Of a DNA stretch of 64,000 bases, positions 8,070-15,383 are shown piece by piece. The position numbers and the translations under genes are program-made. The DNA is taken from positions 992,001-1,056,000 of the forward strand of contig CAWJUH010000001.1 in assembly GCA_963846005.1 (NCBI GenBank), written 5' to 3'. This stretch comes from CAVSUR01 sp963846005. GTDB taxonomy: Bacteria > Actinomycetota > Actinomycetes > Streptosporangiales > Streptosporangiaceae. Numbering within the stretch: position 1 is the stretch's first letter; each line of letters opens with the position of its first letter. The notes below the pieces were generated by a model. It was not told the DNA's origin, searched no databases, and worked only from the letters and a program-made list of their open reading frames with translations.

Positions 8070-9235
8070 TGCGACAGCTCCTTCGGTGTCTCCAGGCTCA
8101 GGTCGGACAGGATGCCGGTGAACCGGCTCTTGCACGCGTCCAGGCCGTCTTCGAAGCGCGGCGGCTTGGCGTCCGGCAGCGACCAGATCGGCTGCAGGTC
8201 GCGGACCGCGGCCAGGCACCGCGGCACCCAGGCCGACAGCCACTGCTGCAGGATGCCCTTGTTGTGGTCGGCGAACTCGCGGTCGCTGGTGAGCAGCTCG
8301 AACATGGCCCGGGTGTAGCGCAGGTCGCGCTCGGCGAAGTCGTACTCCTCCGCGCCGACCAGCGTCGGGGTCACGTAGTCGCCGTTGCGGGGCGCGGCCG
8401 GCATTATCAGGTGGCTGCGGAACAGCTCGCCGACCAGCGGCTCGAACACCACGTTGGCGGCGAAGATCGCCTCGCACCAGTCGTCGATCGCGGTGAGCTG
8501 CTCGGCGGTCTTGCGCACGCCCTGCCACTCAGGCGCCTCGTTCCAGATCTCCAGGTGCGCGGAGCCGTCGAAGCCCTCGACCTCCTCGGTCAGGGTCAGG
8601 TTGTACAGCGCCAGATCCTGGGCGGCGCGGATCCGGTGCATGCTGTTCACCGAGATCGCGTTGTTGTGCATGTTGGTGGGCGCGCGCCGGTTGGCGTTCG
8701 CGTACAGGTACAGGCCGAGGCCGTGGTCGACGTGCATCCAGGCACCGAGGTGGCGCTCGACGAACCGCACCCAGTTCGCGTTCCACTGGGCGAAGGCCTT
8801 GGCCTGCTTGGCGTTGTCGACGTTCTGGTTGAGCTGCCGGACGACGTTGGCGTTGTACCGGTAGAGGGTCAGCTCCCACTCTTCGTTCGGGTCACGGAAC
8901 TCGTGCCAGCCGTGCGCGGGCCAGTCGTAGCCCTTGCCGCCCGAGCCGGGGAACCGCTTGGGCTCGGGCCGGTCCGAGCCCCAGGCCTTGAGCACGGTCC
9001 AGTCCAGCGGGTAGCCGCCGCGGCCGTCAGAGAACCCGTACAGCCAGCCCTGCGACAGGTAGTGCCGCGGGTCGGGCTGGACCTCGACCGTGACGTCCTC
9101 GTAGTGGCTCTGCTTCCGCTTGGCGGGCGTGAAGTAGTTATAGCGGCGGGATTTGGAGTCCGGGAATTCCTTGGCGCCTGCTTCGGCGTCGGTAAATACG
9201 GGCCTGGGTAGATCGCGTTCTGTACCGGTTGTCAT
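8066..9235 (-). CDS. mimC: Monooxygenase hydroxylase small (beta) subunit MimC
   Basis: 389-residue beta subunit of a soluble binuclear-iron monooxygenase. It has the family's ferritin-like alpha-helical composition without the iron ligands. Recognisable segments are SRRYNYFTPAKRKQSHYEDV near the N-terminus and GFDGSAHLEIWNEAPEWQGV in the middle. It pairs with MimA to form the (alpha-beta)2 hydroxylase. The start ATG is preceded by a modest AAGGAACG-type site. The gene lies 85 bp downstream of the reductase gene and overlaps mimD by 4 bp. Length and order (large subunit, reductase, small subunit, coupling protein) match mimABCD of Mycobacterium and prmABCD of Gordonia/Rhodococcus. Confidence 0.93.
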   Translation of the reverse strand: MTTGTERDLPRPVFTDAEAGAKEFPDSKSRRYNYFTPAKRKQSHYEDVTVEVQPDPRHYLSQGWLYGFSDGRGGYPLDWTVLKAWGSDRPEPKRFPGSGGKGYDWPAHGWHEFRDPNEEWELTLYRYNANVVRQLNQNVDNAKQAKAFAQWNANWVRFVERHLGAWMHVDHGLGLYLYANANRRAPTNMHNNAISVNSMHRIRAAQDLALYNLTLTEEVEGFDGSAHLEIWNEAPEWQGVRKTAEQLTAIDDWCEAIFAANVVFEPLVGELFRSHLIMPAAPRNGDYVTPTLVGAEEYDFAERDLRYTRAMFELLTSDREFADHNKGILQQWLSAWVPRCLAAVRDLQPIWSLPDAKPPRFEDGLDACKSRFTGILSDLSLETPKELSQ

Positions 9236-9320
9236 GGTCGTTCCTTCACCTAATTTCTCTGGGGAGGATTAACATCCGGCGCCAGCGGCGCTGGCGGTTT
9301 GTGCGGTTCCGGGCACGCGC

Positions 9321-10376
9321 TCACTCTTTGCCGGGATCCCCGGTCGTCGTGAACTTGTCGTAGTAGATGCGCTTTTCCTCTACCCCGAGCGTGCTCAGCA
9401 GCGGCATGGCCGCCTCGACCATCGGCGGCGGCCCGCATACATAGGCGTGTGCCTCCTTGAGGTCACTTTCATGCCGCTTGACTACGTCAGTGATCAGTCC
9501 TGTCTCTCCCTCCCACTCGTCGTCGTCAGCCGGCTCGGACAGGGCCGGCACGTAGCTGAAGTTCGGCAGCCTGGATTCCAGCTCGCGCAATTCGGCTTCG
9601 AAGCACAAGTCCTGCTTGGTCCGCGCGCCGTAGTAGTAGGTGGCCTTGCGCTCGCTGTTCTGCTCGGCCATCGAGCGGAGCAGGCACAAGATCGGTGCCA
9701 TCCCGGCCCCGCCGCCCACGAAGACCAGGTCGTTGTCGTAGCCCTCGCGCAGCGTGAAGACGCCGTAAGGACCGGTGACCTCCAGCCGGTCGCCGGGCTG
9801 GATCTCGTCGTCCAGCAGCTCAGAGAACTTGCCGTCCGGATAGCACTTGATCACGAACTCGAGCTGGCCGCTCTCGGAGCTGGAGGTGTTGGCCATCGAG
9901 AACGAGCGGACCTCGTCATCGGCGCCGGGCACCGAGATGTCGATGTACTGGCCGGGGAAGAAGCGGACCTCGGCGGGCTCGATCAGCTTGAGCACCAGGT
10001 GCCGCATGTCGTGGGTGACGTTGTCCTTGGATACGACCTCGGCCGTGGCGTGCTGGATCGGCAGCCCGGAGCGGATCATGTCCTCATCGAAGTTGAGCAG
10101 CTCGATGGTGACGTCCTCGTAGGGGTGCGCCCGGCACAGCAGCGTGAAGCCTTCTTCCCGCTCGAAGTCGGGCAGCGCGAACGTGGAGTACCGGTCGAGC
10201 TCGATGTCCTCCCCCTCGAGGACGAACGACTTGCACGCCGAGCACTGGCCTTCCTTGCAGCCGTGCATGAGCATCAGGCCCTGCTCGGACGCCGCGCGCA
10301 GGATCGTCTGCTTCTCGTCGACCTCGATCTCGATGCCGACGGGCTCGAATCGCACGGTGTGCTTGTCGTCGCTCAT
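9321..10376 (-). CDS. mimB: Monooxygenase reductase MimB (FAD, [2Fe-2S])
   Basis: 351-residue electron-transfer protein passing electrons from NAD(P)H through FAD and [2Fe-2S] to the hydroxylase. The N-terminal plant-type ferredoxin domain has Cys40, Cys45, Cys48 and Cys81. The flavin domain has the RSFS motif (RxYS type). The nucleotide domain has VGGGAGMAP and the C-terminal CGPPPM. I chose the ATG at 10376 because the protein then begins MSDDKHTVRF, and GAGGGAG lies just upstream. The open frame extends 25 residues further without family sequence. The gene is separated from mimA by 172 bp containing two strong hairpins. Confidence 0.93.
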   Translation of the reverse strand: MSDDKHTVRFEPVGIEIEVDEKQTILRAASEQGLMLMHGCKEGQCSACKSFVLEGEDIELDRYSTFALPDFEREEGFTLLCRAHPYEDVTIELLNFDEDMIRSGLPIQHATAEVVSKDNVTHDMRHLVLKLIEPAEVRFFPGQYIDISVPGADDEVRSFSMANTSSSESGQLEFVIKCYPDGKFSELLDDEIQPGDRLEVTGPYGVFTLREGYDNDLVFVGGGAGMAPILCLLRSMAEQNSERKATYYYGARTKQDLCFEAELRELESRLPNFSYVPALSEPADDDEWEGETGLITDVVKRHESDLKEAHAYVCGPPPMVEAAMPLLSTLGVEEKRIYYDKFTTTGDPGKE

Positions 10377-10441
10377 GTACTCCCTCGGGGGGCGGGTCCG
10401 GTCGCCGGGCGGGACGTGAGCCCGGAGACCTGGATAGGAAA

Positions 10442-10472
10442 GGAGGGCCACAGGAGCGCCCTGCGGCCCTCC
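10442..10472 (-). terminator. Second hairpin in the mimA-mimB gap
   Basis: Stem of 13 bp with a single mismatch (10442-10454 against 10460-10472) and a 5-nt loop, located 65 nt before the mimB start. It may be an mRNA-processing or stability element, or a partial terminator, rather than a full stop, because the downstream genes must be expressed for activity. Confidence 0.45.
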
Positions 10473-10514
10473 CCCCTTCGCGTGCGCTTACTACGGCTTC
10501 GCTGGCCTGCGGCA

Positions 10515-10543
10515 GGCCGGCCCGGGAGCGGCCCGGGCCGGCC
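10515..10543 (-). terminator. Strong GC hairpin immediately after mimA
   Basis: Perfect 12-bp GC stem (10515-10526 with 10532-10543) and a 5-nt loop, starting 6 nt after the mimA stop codon. No U-run follows. It is placed to protect or terminate a mimA-only transcript, which would raise the large subunit relative to the reductase. Confidence 0.55.
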
Positions 10544-10548
10544 GGGGC

Positions 10549-12204
10549 TCAGTCCGCCGCGGGTGCCGGGCGGCCCGCGGGGCCCTGGCGGTTGTAGTCC
10601 GCCTGGAAGGCCTCGCGCTGCTCCGGCGTCATCTCGTTGAGCAGGACGTTCGGGCTTAGCACCTCCGGCATCCGGCGCAGGTGGTCCAGCGTCCACATCT
10701 TCTTCTGGTCGCCCAGTTCCAGGTGCGGCTGCGCGGTCATGGTCTTGCCGTCGTCGCGGACGAAGCCCATGTCGGCCACCACGTCGGCCCAGTTCCAGCC
10801 GTGGTACAGGGTCTCCCACTCGCGGTGCCCGATGAGCTGGCCCATGTTCGGGGTGCTGCGGCCCTGGAAGGTGGGCCGGAACGCCTCGACGTCGGTCCAG
10901 CGGCAGGCCTCGTGGCAGTAGGTCCTGACCTGGCCGTCGACCTCGTCCATGACCATGTCCTCGCGGACCAGGCACGGGACCATGCAGGTCCAGCAGCGGT
11001 TCGGGTACACGTAGTCGACGGACTCGGCCACGATCGGGTGGTGCCCGTTCGGGAACTTGAGGCGGTTGTAGTTCTCCCACCACTTCCCGTACCGGTCATA
11101 CCAGCCCGGGTACTTGTACTCGAACCACTCGAAGTCCTCGTCGGTCATGCCGTCGATCCGCCAGTAGTTCGCCAGCCAGCCGGTGGCGAAGAACTGGGCG
11201 ACTTCGTGCACGTAGCCCTTGTTCCAGATCTGGTTCCACGACTCTTCGATGAGGTCGTGCGGGATGACCAGGCCGTACTTCTCCAGCGGCACGAGGTAAC
11301 TGCGGTAGTAGTCGTCGTAGATCCACCGGCGCCACATCTCGGCGTAGGACTCGCGGTCCTTGCGCCGGTCCTTGGTGCCGTACTCGATGAACGTGCCGAT
11401 GGCGGCGTCCACCACGCGGTGGTTGTTCCACCACGCGTAGCGCAGGTCGCGCTCGAGCAGCTGGTGGTTGGACTCGTCGGCCAGCGCCATCAGCAAGGTG
11501 GCGTAGCCGTTGCTGATGTGCCGCGACTCGTCCGACTGAACCGAGTGGAACACCGTCGGCAGCAGGTAGTCGCCGTTGGCGGCGGCCTCGGCGGGCATCG
11601 CCACGAACAGCGTGTTGGTGAACGCCGTCTCGGCCACGATCGTCAGGTAGATGCTCGCCGCGGTGATGGCGTCACCGGTGATGAACCCCTCGGCGAACTG
11701 CCGGCCGATGGTGCCGCAGTAGTCGCTCTGGAAGTTCCGCAGGCTGTTGTTGAAGCCCGCGGGGTCGATGTAGTTGTTCATGTACAGGCGCTTGAGGTTC
11801 TGCTGGATCGTCGAGTGGCGAACCTCGTCGATCATCTGGATCGCCTGTCCGTTGTGCAGCTCGGGGTTCGGCACCGTGCGGAACAGCAGCGGCATGGCCC
11901 GGGCGGCGGAGATCTCCGGGAGCGGGATGATCGACAGGAACAGCTTCTGCCATTCCAGCCAGCGCTCCTGCACCTGGCGGAACATGTTGCCCCGGATCGC
12001 GCCGTCCTGGGCGCCGTATACCCGGTGGTCCTTCTCCTCCTGCATCGGGAAGTAGGACCGGAGGACCTGCTTCAGCGGGTCCTTCTTGGCCGCCTTGGCG
12101 AACGTGTAGTCCGTCCCGTACTGCGACACTGGCTCGTGGTACTGCGGTTCCCAGGACAGCTCCTGGATCTTCTGGTGAGCTTTTGCGACGCTCTGGCGAC
12201 TCAT
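10549..12204 (-). CDS. mimA: Propane/phenol-type monooxygenase hydroxylase large subunit MimA
   Basis: Catalytic alpha subunit, 551 aa, of a soluble di-iron monooxygenase. The full ligand set is visible: Glu97 (PEIS), Glu127-x-x-His130 (DEVRH), Glu192 (AETAF) and Glu226-x-x-His229 (DESRH). A Cys-rich segment (NRCWTCMVPC, then YCHEAC) sits in the C-terminal third. The closest known group is MimA/PrmA, which hydroxylates propane at C2 and, in Mycobacterium, also acetone and phenol; the actual substrate here is unproven. The ATG at 12204 has AAGGGG 5 nt upstream; the open frame continues 38 residues without family sequence. It is the first gene of the operon, with a palindromic site 160 bp upstream. 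Confidence 0.95.
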   Translation of the reverse strand: MSRQSVAKAHQKIQELSWEPQYHEPVSQYGTDYTFAKAAKKDPLKQVLRSYFPMQEEKDHRVYGAQDGAIRGNMFRQVQERWLEWQKLFLSIIPLPEISAARAMPLLFRTVPNPELHNGQAIQMIDEVRHSTIQQNLKRLYMNNYIDPAGFNNSLRNFQSDYCGTIGRQFAEGFITGDAITAASIYLTIVAETAFTNTLFVAMPAEAAANGDYLLPTVFHSVQSDESRHISNGYATLLMALADESNHQLLERDLRYAWWNNHRVVDAAIGTFIEYGTKDRRKDRESYAEMWRRWIYDDYYRSYLVPLEKYGLVIPHDLIEESWNQIWNKGYVHEVAQFFATGWLANYWRIDGMTDEDFEWFEYKYPGWYDRYGKWWENYNRLKFPNGHHPIVAESVDYVYPNRCWTCMVPCLVREDMVMDEVDGQVRTYCHEACRWTDVEAFRPTFQGRSTPNMGQLIGHREWETLYHGWNWADVVADMGFVRDDGKTMTAQPHLELGDQKKMWTLDHLRRMPEVLSPNVLLNEMTPEQREAFQADYNRQGPAGRPAPAAD

Positions 12205-12561
12205 GTCACCCCTTGCCCTTCCTAGCGCGTCGGCTGCGACGCCGTGCCTGCAGCCGTTCTGCTGGCGTTCCGCGCGCGCCGCGCCCTGCCGGCGGCACAG
12301 CTGGGTGCGGACGCCCACAGCGCTCTATGACGCCGATCACAACTCGCCGCGGCGGGTCATGGGTTCTCAACATGAGACACGGCCGGCCGCCGACGGCCGG
12401 GAATGGCCTCATCTGCGCAGCTCAGGTGCCGTTTTAACGAGACCTTAAGATCAGCTCTGAGTTTGCCGGGACGGAGCAGACCGGGACCTGCGGCCCTGGA
12501 CAAAAGGCGCGCTGCCGTTCTCGGGCAGGCGCGCGGGCGCGGCCCGCCGGGCGCGAGCCGG
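12205..12561 (-). other. mimA upstream region without a gene
   Basis: A 357-bp stretch between mimA and the small gene on the same strand. No credible gene is seen. It holds one TCTCA-ACA-TGAGA palindrome (12365-12377) and is presumably the mimA promoter region. I could not assign -35/-10 boxes with confidence. Confidence 0.6.
12365..12377. promoter_or_regulatory. Putative MimR operator 1
   Basis: Perfect inverted repeat TCTCA-ACA-TGAGA, 160 bp upstream of the mimA start. It is one of four matching sites around mimA, the small gene and mimR. Confidence 0.6.
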
Positions 12562-12846
12562 TCAGGGCTCGCCGAACACCGCGTTGCGCAGCTCGGCCAT
12601 CTTGTCCTGCTTGGCCCGGGAGACCTGCCTGTTGCCCTCAGCGGCGGGCTTGATGCCGAGGGCCTGCAGCAGCGCGGCGGCGGGCGGCCCCGGGTCGCCG
12701 GCCTCGCCGAGCACGGGCCGCAGCCCCTCCGCCGCCAGGTGATGGAACACCACGTTGACGATGGTCCAGGGGTTGTAGGTCTGCTCGGGCTCGTTCTCGT
12801 CCCAGAGGGAAAAGCCCGGCTCTGGCTGTGCGGGCGGCTGGTCCAT
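12562..12846 (-). CDS. Small conserved-looking protein of unknown function upstream of mimA
   Basis: 94-residue soluble protein, unrecognised. It begins MDQPPAQPEPGFSLW, is acidic in the first third, and has an amphipathic middle (NPWTIVNVVFHHLAAEGL) and a basic helical end (RQVSRAKQDKMAELRNAVF). GAGGAG lies 9 nt before the ATG and codon usage is like its neighbours, so I take it as real. It sits between two copies of the putative MimR operator, on the mimA strand, 358 bp ahead of mimA. That suggests it is controlled with the monooxygenase. It is too short and lacks the motifs to be a second coupling protein. A regulatory, assembly or substrate-binding accessory role is only a guess. Confidence 0.7.
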   Translation of the reverse strand: MDQPPAQPEPGFSLWDENEPEQTYNPWTIVNVVFHHLAAEGLRPVLGEAGDPGPPAAALLQALGIKPAAEGNRQVSRAKQDKMAELRNAVFGEP

Positions 12847-12990
12847 GTCGAGCAGCTCCTCGCGGTTCGCGGCGCGGCGGCTTCAGCTCCATGCTGGCAC
12901 ATCCGCCGCCCGCCCAGCCGCCCGCCCGCCTGCTCCGGGCCGGCACCGGCGGCTGGCGGCCAGCCGCGGCGCCCGAACATGATTTCGGGG

Positions 12991-13003
12991 TCTCAACTTG
13001 AGA
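12991..13003. promoter_or_regulatory. Putative MimR operator 2 (best copy)
   Basis: TCTCA-ACT-TGAGA, extended by a flanking G and C to a 6-bp-arm perfect palindrome GTCTCA-ACT-TGAGAC. It is placed between the small gene (starts 12846, minus) and mimR (starts 13116, plus), so it could control both. Confidence 0.65.
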
Positions 13004-13115
13004 CAGGGGGCTGACACCCTGGGCTTACTGTGGTGGTTACGGCGCAATCCTTCTAGGGCCACGCGGGCTTCGGCCGAGCCCGCAGGTGCGCAGCACATGG
13101 CGGGCGGGAGGCGGT

Positions 13116-14942
13116 ATGTCGGTTGGCTCGGCAATCGGACCTGACCGCCCGGACCAGAATCGGCTGGCCGTCGCGCGCGAGCACTTCCTCACCCGGGACC
13201 CGGTCGAGACCGAGCACGTGCGCGATTCCATCCTCGCGTCCTGGTGGCGGTCCCGCCGGTTCAACGTGGCCGCCGACCACATCGACCTGTCCTACGTGCG
13301 CGATCCGGAGACCGACACGCCGCTGTCGCGCGGGTCCACCGAGGTGCTGCTGAAGCTGCGGGAGAACCTGGACGGGCAGCCGATCAGCATCATCCTCACC
13401 GACGCGCACGGCGTGGTGCTGTCCCGGATGACCGCGGACAAGGACCTGGAGCGGCACCTGGACGGCGTGCAGCTCGCCCCGGGGTTCAGCTACGCCGAGG
13501 AATACGTCGGCACCAACGGCATCGGCACCGCGCTGGAGGGCGGGCAGCCGATGCACGTGTTCGGGCACGAGCACTACGCCGAGCACCTGGAGGCACTGGC
13601 CTGCGCCGGGGTGCCGATCCGGCACCCGATCTCCGGCAAGATCATCGGCGCGGTGGACCTCACCTGCTGGCGCAAGGACGCCGACGCGCTGCTGATCGCG
13701 CTGGCCAAGACGACCGCCGACCAGATCACCCAGTCGCTGCTGGCCACCACCGGGGCGCAGGAATACGAGCTGCTGCAGGAGTACCTGCGCGCGTGCCGGC
13801 GCACCGCCGGGATCGTGCTCGCCCTCAACAACGACATGGTCATGATGAACGACTACGCCCGGCACGTGCTCGACCCGGGCGACCAGGTCGCGCTGCTCGG
13901 GCACGCGGCCGAGGCGCTGGCCGGCGATCACGTCGGGCCGATCGACGTGGAGCTGCCGACCGGGGCCCGGGCCCGGATGTACTGCCGGCCGCTGCAGGGC
14001 CGCGGGCTGCGCCGGATGACCGGCGGCGTGGCGCACGTGAAGCTGCTGGAGCTGACCAGCAAGCTGGCGCCCGAGCAGGGCCAGTCCCCCGGCCCGGGCC
14101 AGCGCCGGTTCCTGGCCGGCCTGGTCGGGTCGGGCCCGCTGTGGCTGCGCGCCTGCCACCAGGTGGACGCCGCTTTCAGCGCCGGAGAATGGTCCGCGCT
14201 GGAAGGCGAGCCGGGCGTCGGCAAGCTCGCGCTGCTGCGCGCGGTGCACCGGCGGCGCAGCCCCGAGGGCGCCCTGCACGTGCTCGACTGCGCCGAGGTG
14301 AGCGGGCAGGACTGGCTGTCCCGGTTCCGCGCCGAGCTGCTGGAGGGCGAGGGCACGCTGGTGCTGCGCCATGTCGACCGGCTCAGCAACCGGCGGCTGG
14401 CCGCCCTGGCCGGGGTGCTGGAGCAGGCCAGGGACGCCGGGCGGTCCCGGGTGCTGTGGGCCGCCGCGACCCTCGGCGCGTCGGCCGACCCGCCGGGCGC
14501 CGAGCTGGCCGGGGCGCTGCAGTACTTCCCCGGCACCGTGGAGCTGCCGCCGCTGCGCCACCACATCGAGGACCTGCACGAGCTGGTGCCGTTCTTCTTG
14601 TCCAAGCTGAACCGGACCGGCCCGCTGACCTGCTCGCCGGAGGCCATGCAGCTGCTGCTGCGGTCCAACTGGCCGGGCAACGCCGAGCAGCTGTGGCAGG
14701 TGCTCAAGCGGGTGGTGCGGCGCCGCCGCACCGGCGCGATCCAGCCCAGCGACCTGCCGCCGGAATGCTGGACGGTGAGCCGGCGGCTGCTCAGCCCGCT
14801 GGAGTCGATGGAGCGCGACGCCATCGTGCAGAGCCTGCTCGACTGCGACGGCAACAAGGTCAAGGCAGCCGAGTCACTCGGCATGTCCCGGGCCACGATT
14901 TACCGCAAGATTCACGAATACGGAATCGTCGCGCGCGCCTGA
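13116..14942 (+). CDS. mimR: MimR/AcoR-like transcriptional activator of the mim locus
   Basis: 608-residue regulator with the architecture of bacterial enhancer-binding proteins: N-terminal GAF-like sensory part (roughly 60-220), degenerate AAA+ domain (roughly 320-540) and a C-terminal Fis-type helix-turn-helix (NKVKAAESLGMSRATIYRKI). The AAA+ part keeps a Walker-A-like GEPGVGKLALL and the late NWPGNAEQLWQ. I see no GAFTGA loop for contacting sigma-54, and the Walker B region (TLVLRHVDRL) is atypical. It is divergent from mimA, as mimR is in Mycobacterium, where it activates mimABCD. The ATG at 13116 has GGGAGG 5 nt upstream, preferred over the GTG at 13086. Confidence 0.88.
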   Translation: MSVGSAIGPDRPDQNRLAVAREHFLTRDPVETEHVRDSILASWWRSRRFNVAADHIDLSYVRDPETDTPLSRGSTEVLLKLRENLDGQPISIILTDAHGVVLSRMTADKDLERHLDGVQLAPGFSYAEEYVGTNGIGTALEGGQPMHVFGHEHYAEHLEALACAGVPIRHPISGKIIGAVDLTCWRKDADALLIALAKTTADQITQSLLATTGAQEYELLQEYLRACRRTAGIVLALNNDMVMMNDYARHVLDPGDQVALLGHAAEALAGDHVGPIDVELPTGARARMYCRPLQGRGLRRMTGGVAHVKLLELTSKLAPEQGQSPGPGQRRFLAGLVGSGPLWLRACHQVDAAFSAGEWSALEGEPGVGKLALLRAVHRRRSPEGALHVLDCAEVSGQDWLSRFRAELLEGEGTLVLRHVDRLSNRRLAALAGVLEQARDAGRSRVLWAAATLGASADPPGAELAGALQYFPGTVELPPLRHHIEDLHELVPFFLSKLNRTGPLTCSPEAMQLLLRSNWPGNAEQLWQVLKRVVRRRRTGAIQPSDLPPECWTVSRRLLSPLESMERDAIVQSLLDCDGNKVKAAESLGMSRATIYRKIHEYGIVARA

Positions 14943-14978
14943 CGCGTCACGGGATTTTGTCGTTGCGTATTCTGCGCG

Positions 14979-14991
14979 TCTCATCATGAGA
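14979..14991. promoter_or_regulatory. Putative MimR operator 3
   Basis: Perfect TCTCA-TCA-TGAGA inverted repeat, 37 bp after the mimR stop and upstream of the transporter remnant. Confidence 0.55.
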
Positions 14992-15003
14992 ATTACGGCC
15001 GCG

Positions 15004-15016
15004 TCTCATGGTGAGG
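15004..15016. promoter_or_regulatory. Putative MimR operator 4 (imperfect)
   Basis: TCTCA-TGG-TGAGG, one mismatch from the palindrome and centred 25 bp from copy 3. The pair lies about 100 bp before the start of the truncated transporter. Confidence 0.5.
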
Positions 15017-15107
15017 CAGGAAGAAGATTAGCGGTAATTACCGGGTTATGGATGGGCTAATGGCCTGCATAGGACGCGGGCATTGCCGCCATAGGGAGGG
15101 AACCCGG

Positions 15108-15323
15108 ATGCCTGCTGTCGATGCCGCAGCCGGCGAGAACGCCGCGGCGCCCGCGGCCGAAGCCGCCGAGCCGCCGGTCGGCCTGCTGGCCGCCCACCCG
15201 GCGCTGCTCGGCCCGCCGACCTTCATCGTCGGCACCGTGGCCCTCGGTCTGAGCCTGGTGGGCTACATCCCGGCCGGCGTCCTCGGTGCCTGTCATTCGC
15301 TGACCCGGCGCCCCCTTCGGTGA
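15108..15323 (+). pseudogene. N-terminal remnant of an acetate-transporter-like membrane protein
   Basis: 71-residue reading frame with a good ribosome site (AGGGAGG) and an Ala/Glu-rich start, followed by one hydrophobic segment (LLGPPTFIVGTVALGLSLV). This resembles the first helix of GPR1/FUN34/YaaH acetate uptake transporters. The family normally has six helices and about 200 residues, so everything after the first helix is missing; the last residues (CHSLTRRPLR) are unrelated. Two putative MimR operators lie just upstream, so the intact gene probably belonged to the mim regulon, where an acetate carrier would fit acetone-to-acetate metabolism. The family assignment rests on one helix and is tentative. 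Confidence 0.45.
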
Positions 15324-15369
15324 TCACGGAGGATCATCAGCAGATGAGCATGAGGCTCCTCCGTGATCA
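15321..15369. promoter_or_regulatory. 13-bp perfect inverted repeat upstream of the YjbQ gene
   Basis: Arms TGATCACGGAGGA (15321-15333) and TCCTCCGTGATCA (15357-15369) with a 23-nt spacer, ending 14 nt before the chosen start of the next gene. The first arm contains GGAGG. In RNA it forms a hairpin that could act as an attenuator; on DNA it could bind a dimeric repressor. Confidence 0.5.
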
Positions 15370-15383
15370 TGAAGGGCGGCGGT

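Noticed and set aside
10681..12225. 514-aa plus-strand frame antisense to mimA
   Set aside because: Mirror of mimA; low-complexity composition and no ribosome site.
13053..14579. 508-aa minus-strand frame antisense to mimR
   Set aside because: Gly/Gln/His/Val-rich mirror; mimR has recognisable GAF, AAA+ and Fis parts.
15321..15369. TPP riboswitch before the YjbQ gene
   Set aside because: The leader is too short and lacks the conserved TPP core; only a simple inverted repeat is visible.
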